Shown: positions 17,925 through 25,023 of the stretch, in pieces | Numbering within the stretch: position 1 is the stretch's first letter | Layout: the number at the start of each line of letters is the position of its first letter | Origin: Kribbella turkmenica | GTDB lineage: Bacteria; Actinomycetota; Actinomycetes; Propionibacteriales; Kribbellaceae | Assembly (NCBI RefSeq): GCF_004348725.1 | Contig: NZ_SMKR01000006.1 | Span: 16,841 to 80,840, forward strand | Length of the DNA: 64,000 nt | Reading direction: 5' to 3' | The notes under the pieces: model-generated | Seen by the model: only the letters and a program-made list of their open reading frames with translations | Database searches by the model: none | What the model was told of the DNA's origin: nothing | Made by a program: the position numbers and the translations under genes

Positions 17925-18149
17925 ATGCCCAGATCAGCAGGCGGAATCGAAGTCGAGGGCACCGTCATCGAGTGCCTCCGCAACGCCAACTTCCGGGTCG
18001 AACTCACCAACGGCCACCAGGTCCTCGCCCACATCAGCGGGAAGATCCGGAAGAACTACATCAAGATCCTCCCCGAGGACCGCGTCCTCGTAGAGCTCAG
18101 CCCCTATGACCTGGACCGAGGCCGGATCATCTTCCGCTACCGCACCTGA
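17925..18149 (+). CDS. infA: Translation initiation factor IF-1 (paralogue outside the ribosomal-protein operon)
   Basis: A 74-residue S1/OB-fold protein with the IF-1 core: [40 protein letters not shown], and the C-terminal [20 protein letters not shown]-1 binds the 30S A site during initiation. The extension before VEGTV (MPRSAGGIE) differs from the usual MAKKDGAIEVEG start, and KIRKNYIKI replaces the more common KMRMHYIRI. The canonical infA of actinobacteria lies with rpmJ-rpsM; here the gene is two bases after a GNAT gene, so this is a second copy or a variant. Its 3' end is the junction with the truncated IS481-like element. Confidence 0.9.
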   Translation: MPRSAGGIEVEGTVIECLRNANFRVELTNGHQVLAHISGKIRKNYIKILPEDRVLVELSPYDLDRGRIIFRYRT

Positions 18150-18154
18150 CCGCA

Positions 18155-19149
18155 GGGTGACCACGCCGGTGTGGTCGACGCGGTCGGTGCCGACGCGGTG
18201 ATGGGCCTCGCCAGTCCGGTCGGTGGTCGAGGTGGCCTTTGGGCGGGCGGTGTAGGCGGTGCCCGGGGTGCAGCGGTGCGGCAGGGACCGGTGCGGGCGA
18301 TGCTGGTTGTACTCGGCGACGAAGGCGTCGAGCAGGACCTGAAGTTCGGCGAGCGTGACCGGCTGGACGGGCTGGGCGCGCAGCCACCGCTTCAGCGTCT
18401 GCTGGAACCGCTCCCACCTTCCCGCAGGTGGTCGGGTGGTTCGGCCGCGAGTTCTTCTGGGTGATATTCAGGCGGCGTAGCTCAGTCTCCAGGCCGTTGC
18501 GGCCGCCCTTCCCGCCCGACGATCTCGTCGTGTAGACCATCCCGTCGTCGGTCAAGGTGGAGGCCGGGATCCCGTACCGGGCAACGGTTTCGCGGAACGT
18601 CGAGACCACAATCTGCCCGGTGATCCGCCGAGGCGCGGTGACGTGCAGGGCCAGACGGGAGTGGTCGTCCAGCCAGCTGATGATATCCACCTCGCCCGCA
18701 TCGGCGAGCCGGGAGTGGGTGAAGTCGGACTGCCAGCACTCGTTCGGCTGGTCGGCGGCGAACCGCAGGTACGACGATCTGGGCCGCTTCCCGGGGTCCG
18801 GGGTCACGGCGGCGTGCCGGGTCAGGATCCGGTGGATCGTGGCCCGCGACAGCTTGACCTGGTGGTGGTGTTGCAGGTGTGAGCCGATCGTGTCCGCCCC
18901 GGCGTCCAAGCCCTGCTCGGCCAGCCGTTTACGCAGCGCCAGCACCAACTCGACCGTCTCCATCGGTGTAGCCCGCGGTGAGGACTTCGGCCGCCGGCTG
19001 CGCGGCTCGAACGCCGCCTCACCCTCGGTCCGGTAACGCGCGAGTAGCTCGTACAGCCACGACCGGGCAACGCCGTACTCGGCAACCACCTCGGCAACGG
19101 ACCGCTTCTCCACCGTGATCGCGGTGATCACCAACCGGGCCTTCGACAT
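18155..19149 (-). mobile_element. IS481-type transposase, frameshifted and 3'-truncated (copy 1)
   Basis: The reading frame starts with an HTH (VAEVVAEYGVARSWLYELL) and continues into an rve/DDE integrase core. The first Asp is in CWQSDFTH, the second Asp in STLTDDGMVY. The sequence then reads RPNHPTTCGKV but a single extra base near 18412-18418 moves it out of frame, so the catalytic Glu segment (ERFQQTLKRWL) is only found in the next frame. The other frame continues YNQHRPHRSLPHR then GTAYTARPKAT up to the junction with the infA 3' end, where the usual C-terminal 60-70 residues are missing. The copy is therefore inactive twice over. Three 23-base repeats lie directly upstream of its start. 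Confidence 0.85.
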
Positions 19150-19162
19150 GCCCGAGCATCAA

Positions 19163-19231
19163 CACCCCGTCCGGCATCTCCTGAGACATCAGTCCGGTAT
19201 GTCCTGAGACACCCGTCCGGCATGTCTTGAG
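19163..19231. repeat. Three tandem 23-base repeats at the 5' end of IS481 copy 1
   Basis: Units at 19163-19185, 19186-19208 and 19209-19231 share the pattern aCAyCmGTCCGGyATsTCyTGAG. They directly precede the transposase start and are probably its end-binding sites. Spacing is exact and about 19 of 23 bases agree between units. Confidence 0.75.
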
Positions 19232-19277
19232 CCACAACACTGCCGGGGCACGATGTGATCTGTCAGGAGATCGGCGA

Positions 19278-19307
19278 CAGCTGAACCCACGGTTGTGGGT
19301 TCAGCTG
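19278..19307. terminator. Perfect hairpin between the two IS481 copies
   Basis: The arms CAGCTGAACCCAC (19278-19290) and GTGGGTTCAGCTG (19295-19307) are complementary over 13 bases with a GGTT loop, followed on the plus strand by TTGTTATTT. It lies just beyond the stop codon of the second transposase copy and could end transcription from either side or be part of the element end. Confidence 0.7.
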
Positions 19308-19310
19308 TTG

Positions 19311-19882
19311 TTATTTCGGGGTGTTGGTGCCGCGGGGTTGATAGTCGCGGTTGGGGTCGAGGGTGAGTTCGCGGAGGAGTTCACCGGTGGTGGCGTTGAC
19401 CACCCGGATGTTTAGGTCCTGGGCGAGCAGGATGACGCGGGTTCCGGTGTCGGTTCGGCCGATGCCCATGTGGTGGAGTCGGCCGGCGTGTCGCAGGGTG
19501 ATGCAGCCGGTCCGATCGATGTGGTCGTGCCGGATCCGGTCGTGGGTGTCGGGCCGCGGGTGCCGGCCGGGAGTGCCTGGGCAGGGTGGCGTAGATCGTG
19601 GCGATGGTCGCGCGATGCGGCAGAGACCGGTGCGGTCGGTGCTGGTTGTAGGTGGCGGCGAAGGTGTCGAGCAGGACCTGAAGCTCGGCCGGGGTGGCGG
19701 GCTGGGTGGACTGGGCGCGCAGCCAGTTCTTCATCGTCTGCTGGAAGCGCTCCACTTTCCCAAGTGGTGGGGTGGTTGGGGCGGGAGTTCTTCTGGAGGA
19801 TGTGGAGGCGAAGTAACTCGGCTCCGAAGCCGTTGCGGCCGCCTTTCCCGCCGAACAGCCCGGTGTGAACACATGCCGTTGA
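19311..19882 (-). pseudogene. IS481-type transposase remnant, 5'-truncated and frameshifted (copy 2)
   Basis: Only the second half of the transposase remains. It starts near the second catalytic Asp region (GLFGGKGGRNGFGAELLRL), reads RPNHPTT, then loses one base near 19764-19770, so the Glu segment GKVERFQQTMKNWLRAQ is in the next frame, followed by TYNQHRPHRSLPHRATIATIYATL. The C-terminal end in a further frame reads GIGRTDTGTRVILLAQDLNIRV, VVNATTGELLRELTLD and stops at 19311. This tail is the part missing from copy 1, but the two copies differ in sequence, so they are separate elements. Confidence 0.75.
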
Positions 19883-20214
19883 GTTCCTAAGAGATGTCAA
19901 GCGGCTCCGGGGCGGTTGCCGTGGGTGGTGGTCGGGCCGGTTGATGGAGCACCTCGTGACTCCTTGCTTCGCCGGCCCGTCCCCGCCGCGGTGGTTGTTG
20001 TCGTACTGCCCGACGCTTGCTTCCGTCGGCCGTCGGAGGGGTGGCGGCATGAAGCGGTGGTTACGGAGCGTTAGTTGCGTTGGTGCAGAGGTGACGATCG
20101 CGTTGATTCGGAAACGCGTTTCTCATTGGTGAGTGATGACGTCATTCACTGACGGCGTGGGCGGCCCGGCGATCAGGATGTTCGCGAGGCGTTCGATGAA
20201 CGGGGGCGGGCGGT
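19883..20214. other. Intergenic region upstream of lanKC with two palindromes
   Basis: No gene is supported here. The left part (to about 20060) may belong to an IS end but matches nothing I recognise. Nearer to lanKC are a perfect 12-base palindrome GAAACGCGTTTC (20111-20122) and a near-palindrome AGTGA-TGACGTCA-T-TCACT (20132-20150), about 93 and 65 bases before the lanKC ATG. They are the best candidates for regulator-binding sites of the lanthipeptide promoter. Confidence 0.5.
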
Positions 20215-22797
20215 ATGGAGCGGTACGAGCTTTACTGTCTCGCCGACCGGCACTTCTACGAGACCCCCGCGAACCGCGGTGGTGAGGACCCCGACTTCGC
20301 GATCGGCTCCCGGCCGCTGCCCGACGGCTGGGAGCACGACCCCGGCGAGGTCTGGATGCACTACGCGCCGCGCGGCGTCGACTTGCCCCTGCAGGGCTGG
20401 AAGATCCACGTCTCGTCCTGCCTGGAGGATGCCGAGCGAACGCTCGAGGCGGTCTGGGACTACTGCGTTCCGCGCGGCGTCGCGTTCAAGTTCCTGCGCA
20501 GCACCTCCGTCGCGATCATGATGAACTCCAAGGCCGCCTTCCGCGGATCGAGCGGCAAGCTCGTCACCATCTATCCGTCGGACGAAGACCGGCTCGAGCT
20601 GGTGCTGAAGGAACTGGCGGAGATCCTCGACGGCGTCCAGGGCCCCTACATTCTCAGTGATCTCCGGTACGGCGAAGGCCCGCTCTTCGTCCGGTACGGC
20701 GCCTTCGCCGAGCAGCACTGTCTGTCGGACACCGGCGAACGGGTGCTTGCCCTCGCGAATGCCGACGGCCGGCTGGTTCCCGATGTCCGCGGCCCGGTCT
20801 TCTCGATGCCGGCCTGGGTGTCACTGCCCTCGTTCCTCGAACAGCACCTGGCCGCGCGCAACGCGGTGACGACCAACGACATGGCTTACGACATCGAGAA
20901 CGTAATCCACTTCTCCAACGGCGGCGGCGTGTATCTCGGCCACCACCGGGAGACGGATGTCCGAGTCGTCCTGAAGGAGGGCCGGCCGTTCGCCGGGCTC
21001 GACGAGGCCGGCCGGGACGCGGTCGCACGGATGCAGCACGAGCGGGACATCCTGGGCCGGCTGGCGGGGCTGGACGTCGTACCAGAGGTGCACGACTACT
21101 TCGTTCTGGGCGGACACCACTTCCTGGTGCAGGAGTTCATCGATTCGAATCCACTCCAGCGCCTGCTGGTCAGGCGTTACCCGCTGACTCGGCCGGACCC
21201 GTCGCCCGAGGCACTTGGAGACTACGCGGAGTGGGCGCTCGGCATGCTGGCCAGGGTCGAGGCAGCGGTTCGGGCGCTGCACGAGCGCGGTGTGGTGTTC
21301 GGCGATCTGCACCCCGACAACATCCTCATCGACGCGAACAACCGGCTGGCGCTCATCGACTTCGAGGTGGCCACCCTCGCGGAGCAGCGAGCCCGGTCGG
21401 TTCTGGCGCATCCGGGGTACCTGGCACCTCCCGGCCGCCGGGGTGTCGACGTCGATCTGTATGCGCTTGCCTGCCTCTGCCTCGGGTTGTTCGCTCCGCA
21501 GACGACAATGCTGCTGCAGCTCCACCCGGGTAAGGTCCGGCACCTCGGCGAGCTCATCACCGACACCTTTCCGGTGCCAAAGGCAACCATCGACGCGGCC
21601 GTCCGCACCATTGCCGGGGGCAACCAGGACACGGAGCTCGACGCGATCCCACTCCCCGGCCGCGACTCCTGGCAGGACGTGCGCGCCGCGCTCACCCGGG
21701 CGATCGTCGCCAGCGCGACCCCGGAGCGCGACGACCGGTTGTTCCCGGGCGACATCGCTCAGTTCCAGCCCGGCGGCGGCGTCAGCCTCGCGTACGGCGC
21801 GGCCGGCGTGCTGTACGCCCTCCACCGCACCGGCGCCGGCCGCTTCCCGGAGTACGACGACTGGCTCCGCAGGCACGCCCTGGATCCGGTGAAGGGGATC
21901 GGTTTGTACGACGGCCTGCACGGCGTCGCGCACGTCCTGGACGAACTGGGCTACCACCAGGATGCGCTGGATGTGATGGACCGCTGTGTCGCGGATCCGC
22001 TCGAGTCCTGTGAGCTCGGACTCCACTCCGGCCTGGCCGGGATCGCGCTCAATCTGCTGCACTTCGCCGGCGAGCCAGGCTTGCAGACGGCGGCGGCCCG
22101 GGTCATCGACGTGGTGGCCGACCGGCTCGGTGGCCCGGACGACGTCCCCGAGATCAGCGGTGAAGGGCATCCGCGGGCGGGCTTGATGTTCGGCTCGTCC
22201 GGGGCCGCGCTGCTCTTCCTGACCGCCTACGAGCAATTCGGAGACACCGGCTTGCTGGACCTCGCGGCGACCGCACTCCAGCAGGACCTGCGCCGCTGCG
22301 TCAGCGACCCGTCCGGGACCTTGCAGGTCAATCAGGGCTGGCGGACGTTGCCCTACCTCGAGGAAGGTTCGGCCGGCGTCGCGCTCGTGCTGGACCGCTA
22401 TCTGCGACACCGCCCGGACGACGAACTCGCCGAGGCGCTGGCCGGACTCCGACGGGTCAACCACTCCCGGTACTTCGTTCAGCCCGGACTCTTCATGGGC
22501 CGGGCCGGCCTGATCGCCTCGGCCGCGATGCAGGCGGGTACGCCGGGACACCCCGACCCGGTCGTCTCCGCCCTGATTCGCGGACTGGACTGGCACGCCC
22601 TGCCGTACCGGGGCGGCCTCGCGTTCCCGGGCAATCAGCTGCTTCGCCTGTCGATGGACCTGGCGACCGGTACGGCCGGCGTACTGCTGGCCTTGGGCAC
22701 GGCGCTGCACGACCAGTCCGTTGCCCTCCCCTTTCTCGGACCCCCGACCGCGGCGGGTCGTCCGACCATCCCTACCAGTGAACGGAAGGAGGTGTAA
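20215..22797 (+). CDS. lanKC: Class III lanthionine synthetase (lyase-kinase-cyclase)
   Basis: An 860-residue LanKC. Residues 1-200 form the phosphoSer/Thr lyase part (start MERYELYCLADRHFYETP; AFKFLRSTSVAIMMNSKAAFRGSSGK near 102-127). The Ser/Thr kinase part follows, with a likely ATP-binding Lys254 (VVLKEG), the catalytic loop FGDLHPDNILID (Asp364) and DFE at 382-384 in place of DFG. The last 320 residues form the LanC-like cyclase with GLYDGLHGVAHVL, LHSGLAGIALNLL and MFGSSGAALLFL. The zinc-binding Trp-Cys and Cys-His-Gly motifs of class I, II and IV cyclases are not seen, so this is class III. It dehydrates Ser/Thr in the precursor encoded three bases downstream and closes the rings. Closest described relative by layout is FlaKC of flavipeptin. 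Confidence 0.93.
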   Translation: MERYELYCLADRHFYETPANRGGEDPDFAIGSRPLPDGWEHDPGEVWMHYAPRGVDLPLQGWKIHVSSCLEDAERTLEAVWDYCVPRGVAFKFLRSTSVAIMMNSKAAFRGSSGKLVTIYPSDEDRLELVLKELAEILDGVQGPYILSDLRYGEGPLFVRYGAFAEQHCLSDTGERVLALANADGRLVPDVRGPVFSMPAWVSLPSFLEQHLAARNAVTTNDMAYDIENVIHFSNGGGVYLGHHRETDVRVVLKEGRPFAGLDEAGRDAVARMQHERDILGRLAGLDVVPEVHDYFVLGGHHFLVQEFIDSNPLQRLLVRRYPLTRPDPSPEALGDYAEWALGMLARVEAAVRALHERGVVFGDLHPDNILIDANNRLALIDFEVATLAEQRARSVLAHPGYLAPPGRRGVDVDLYALACLCLGLFAPQTTMLLQLHPGKVRHLGELITDTFPVPKATIDAAVRTIAGGNQDTELDAIPLPGRDSWQDVRAALTRAIVASATPERDDRLFPGDIAQFQPGGGVSLAYGAAGVLYALHRTGAGRFPEYDDWLRRHALDPVKGIGLYDGLHGVAHVLDELGYHQDALDVMDRCVADPLESCELGLHSGLAGIALNLLHFAGEPGLQTAAARVIDVVADRLGGPDDVPEISGEGHPRAGLMFGSSGAALLFLTAYEQFGDTGLLDLAATALQQDLRRCVSDPSGTLQVNQGWRTLPYLEEGSAGVALVLDRYLRHRPDDELAEALAGLRRVNHSRYFVQPGLFMGRAGLIASAAMQAGTPGHPDPVVSALIRGLDWHALPYRGGLAFPGNQLLRLSMDLATGTAGVLLALGTALHDQSVALPFLGPPTAAGRPTIPTSERKEV

Positions 22798-22800
22798 AAC

Positions 22801-22941
22801 ATGGCGCTTCTCGACCTTCAGGGGCTCGAGGCCCCCGGCGGGGGTCACGGCGGCGGCCACCACGGTGGCGGCAGCGGGCTGACGCTGCTCACGTGCGGTT
22901 CGCAGTCCCCCAGCAACCTCAGCGTGGCTCTTTGTCACTGA
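22801..22941 (+). CDS. lanA: Class III lanthipeptide precursor, SapB-like core with Gly/His-rich linker
   Basis: A 46-residue precursor with a near-perfect AAGGAGGTG site eight bases before the ATG. Residues 1-10 (MALLDLQGLE) are the LLDLQ leader helix recognised by LanKC enzymes. Residues 11-26 are APGGGHGGGHHGGGSG, with Pro12 and His16, 20 and 21. The core is SGLTLLTCGSQSPSNLSVALCH, which contains S25-x2-T28-x3-C32 and S38-x2-S41-x3-C45, the same double (S/T)xx(S/T)xxxC layout as SapB and labyrinthopeptin-type peptides, allowing two lanthionine/methyllanthionine or labionin rings. The Gly/His tract replaces the acidic segment seen in most class III leaders. Too short for ordinary gene callers; position after lanKC and before the oligopeptidase gene fixes its role. 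Confidence 0.92.
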   Translation: MALLDLQGLEAPGGGHGGGHHGGGSGLTLLTCGSQSPSNLSVALCH

Positions 22942-22959
22942 CACGCAGGCAGGTTCCAC

Positions 22960-22995
22960 GATCCTGGGCGGGATGAAGTCGTCCCGCCCAGGATC
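22960..22995 (+). terminator. Perfect hairpin between lanA and the oligopeptidase gene
   Basis: The arms GATCCTGGGCGGGA (22960-22973) and TCCCGCCCAGGATC (22982-22995) pair over 14 bases with an 8-base loop. It begins 18 bases after the lanA stop and ends 24 bases before the next start. It probably acts as a partial terminator or 3' stabiliser giving more lanA message than downstream message, as is common for RiPP precursors. Confidence 0.75.
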
Positions 22996-23019
22996 CCATC
23001 GCCGGGAAGGAGGGCCTGG

Positions 23020-25023
23020 GTGCAGGGGCTCGACATCAGATATCCCGAGGCCGTCCGGACGCCCGTCGTCGACCAGCTTCACGGGCACACGGTCGCCGAT
23101 CCCTATCGCTGGCTGGAAGACGCGGCTGATCCGCGGACCGTCGCCTGGCAGGCGGCGCAGAACCAGCTGTGGCTTCGGCATGCCGCCGAACTGCCGCGGC
23201 GCTCGCGGTTCCGGAGCCGGGTCACGGAGTTCAGCCGCGCCGGAATCGAGACTCCGCCGCTGTGGCGTGGCGGACGCCGGTTCTTCCTGCGCCGATCCGC
23301 TCCCCAGGATCACCCGGTGCTGTACGTCGCCGAGCCGGAACAGGCCCTGATCGACCCGGTGCTTCTCGATCCGACCGGCGGGACGACGCTGGACGCATGG
23401 CAGCCGTCTCCGGACGGCCGGCTGCTGGCCTTCCAGCTCTCACGCGGCGGCACCGAGGAGTCCAGTCTCTACGTGATGGACACCGAGACCGGCCAGGTGA
23501 TGGACGGCCCGCTCGACGGCTGCCGGTATTCCCCCGTGGCCTGGCTACCCGGCGGACAGGCCTTCTACTTCGTCCGCGACCGTCAGGTCCGACTGCACCG
23601 ACTAGGCCAGGCCGACGAAGTACCGGTGATGACCGACGAGGCGTCGTACGGGCTGGAGCTGAGCGCCGACGGCCGATGGCTGACGATCTCCGCCGCACAT
23701 GGTCCGAGCAACGATCTCTGGCTCGCCGACCTGTCCGACCCGGAGAATCCCGAGCTGACCGTCGCACAACGCGGTGTGGACGCGCGCAGCGGTTTGATCG
23801 TCGGCCGGGACGGGCGCCTGTACGCCGTCACCACGCTGGGAGCGCCCGCGGGCAGGATCTGTGTCGGCGATCCGAACCGGCCCGCACCCGAGGAGTGGCG
23901 GGAGCTGGTGCCCGAGGATCCAGGAGCACCACTCAGCGAGTTGGCCGTCCTCGACGGACCTGCGCTGTCCCGGCCGCTGCTCGTGGTCGCCCGGACCCGG
24001 CACGCGCTCGGCGAGCTCGCGCTCCACGACCTCCGGACCGGCAAGCGGGTCGGCGACGTGCCGCTGCCCGGGCCCGGCTCGGTCGGCTCGCTGACCACTC
24101 GCCCCGACGGTGGTCACGAGGTCTGGTTCAGCTTCACCGGTAGCGTGACTCCGGCGACGGTGCATCGGTACGACGCGCTGACCGGCGAGACCACCGTGTG
24201 GGCCGATCCTCCCGGCGCTGTCGATCTACCCGAGGTCACGTCGCGGCAGGTGGTGTACCGCTCTGCCGACGGTACGCCGGTCCGGATGCTCGTCATCGCA
24301 CCACCCGGCCCGCGCGGACCGCGACCGACGATCCTCTACGGTTACGGCGGCTTCGGCCAGCCGCTCACCCCGACGTACTCCTCCTTCACCCTCGCCTGGG
24401 TCGAGGCCGGCGGGGTCTTCGTCACCAGCAACCTGCGCGGCGGCGGCGAGGAAGGTGAGCGGTGGCACCGGGCCGGACGACTGCGTAACAAGCAGAACAC
24501 CTTCGACGACTTCATCGCTGCGGCCGAGACACTCATCGCCGACGGCTGGACGACGCCGGATCAGCTCGGTATCTGCGGTGAGTCGAACGGTGGCCTGCTG
24601 GTGGGTGCCGCCGTGACCCAGCGGCCGGAGTTGTTCGCCGCGGCCGTCTGCTCGGCACCGGTGCTGGACATGCTTCGCTACCAGTACTCCGGCCTCGGCG
24701 CATCGTGGATCCCGGAGTACGGCTCCAGCGCCGATCCGGACCAACTCGAGTACCTGCTGGCCTATTCGCCGTACCACCGGGTGTGCGAGGGCATCGACTA
24801 TCCCGCGGTCCTGTTCACCGTCTTCGGCGGTGACACCCGGGTCGACCCGCTGCACGCGCGCAAGATGTGCGCCGCACTCCAGCACGCGACGACCGGATCA
24901 CAGCCGATCCTGTTCCGGCGGGAGGAGAACACCGGGCACAGCACGTCCGCGGTGAGTCGTGGCGTCGAGCTCACGGCCGACATGCTCGCCTTTCTCGCCG
25001 CTCACACCGGGTTGTCGACGTGA
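23020..25023 (+). CDS. lanP: Prolyl oligopeptidase (S9A), probable lanthipeptide leader protease
   Basis: A 667-residue S9 peptidase. The N-terminal part starts with the family pattern HTVADPYRWLED and is followed by a beta-propeller up to about residue 410. The catalytic domain has the nucleophile elbow GICGESNGGLLVGA (Ser522), the Asp-bearing segment FGGDTRVDPLHARKM (near 604-616) and His640 in ENTGHST. GTG start with an AAGGAGG site. No signal peptide, so it acts in the cytoplasm. It cuts after proline. In the flavipeptin system of Kribbella flavida the prolyl oligopeptidase FlaP was shown to remove leader from the modified precursor; here the only leader proline is Pro12, before the Gly/His tract. 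Confidence 0.92.
   Translation: MQGLDIRYPEAVRTPVVDQLHGHTVADPYRWLEDAADPRTVAWQAAQNQLWLRHAAELPRRSRFRSRVTEFSRAGIETPPLWRGGRRFFLRRSAPQDHPVLYVAEPEQALIDPVLLDPTGGTTLDAWQPSPDGRLLAFQLSRGGTEESSLYVMDTETGQVMDGPLDGCRYSPVAWLPGGQAFYFVRDRQVRLHRLGQADEVPVMTDEASYGLELSADGRWLTISAAHGPSNDLWLADLSDPENPELTVAQRGVDARSGLIVGRDGRLYAVTTLGAPAGRICVGDPNRPAPEEWRELVPEDPGAPLSELAVLDGPALSRPLLVVARTRHALGELALHDLRTGKRVGDVPLPGPGSVGSLTTRPDGGHEVWFSFTGSVTPATVHRYDALTGETTVWADPPGAVDLPEVTSRQVVYRSADGTPVRMLVIAPPGPRGPRPTILYGYGGFGQPLTPTYSSFTLAWVEAGGVFVTSNLRGGGEEGERWHRAGRLRNKQNTFDDFIAAAETLIADGWTTPDQLGICGESNGGLLVGAAVTQRPELFAAAVCSAPVLDMLRYQYSGLGASWIPEYGSSADPDQLEYLLAYSPYHRVCEGIDYPAVLFTVFGGDTRVDPLHARKMCAALQHATTGSQPILFRREENTGHSTSAVSRGVELTADMLAFLAAHTGLST

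Noticed and set aside
19883..20060. A third transposase fragment left of lanKC
   Set aside because: The frame (ASVGQYDNNHRGGDGPAKQG) matches no transposase motif I know and has no start or site.
20215..22797. Class IV lanthipeptide synthetase instead of class III
   Set aside because: The zinc-binding Cys and Cys-His residues of LanL/LanC cyclases are not present, and the precursor is SapB-like.
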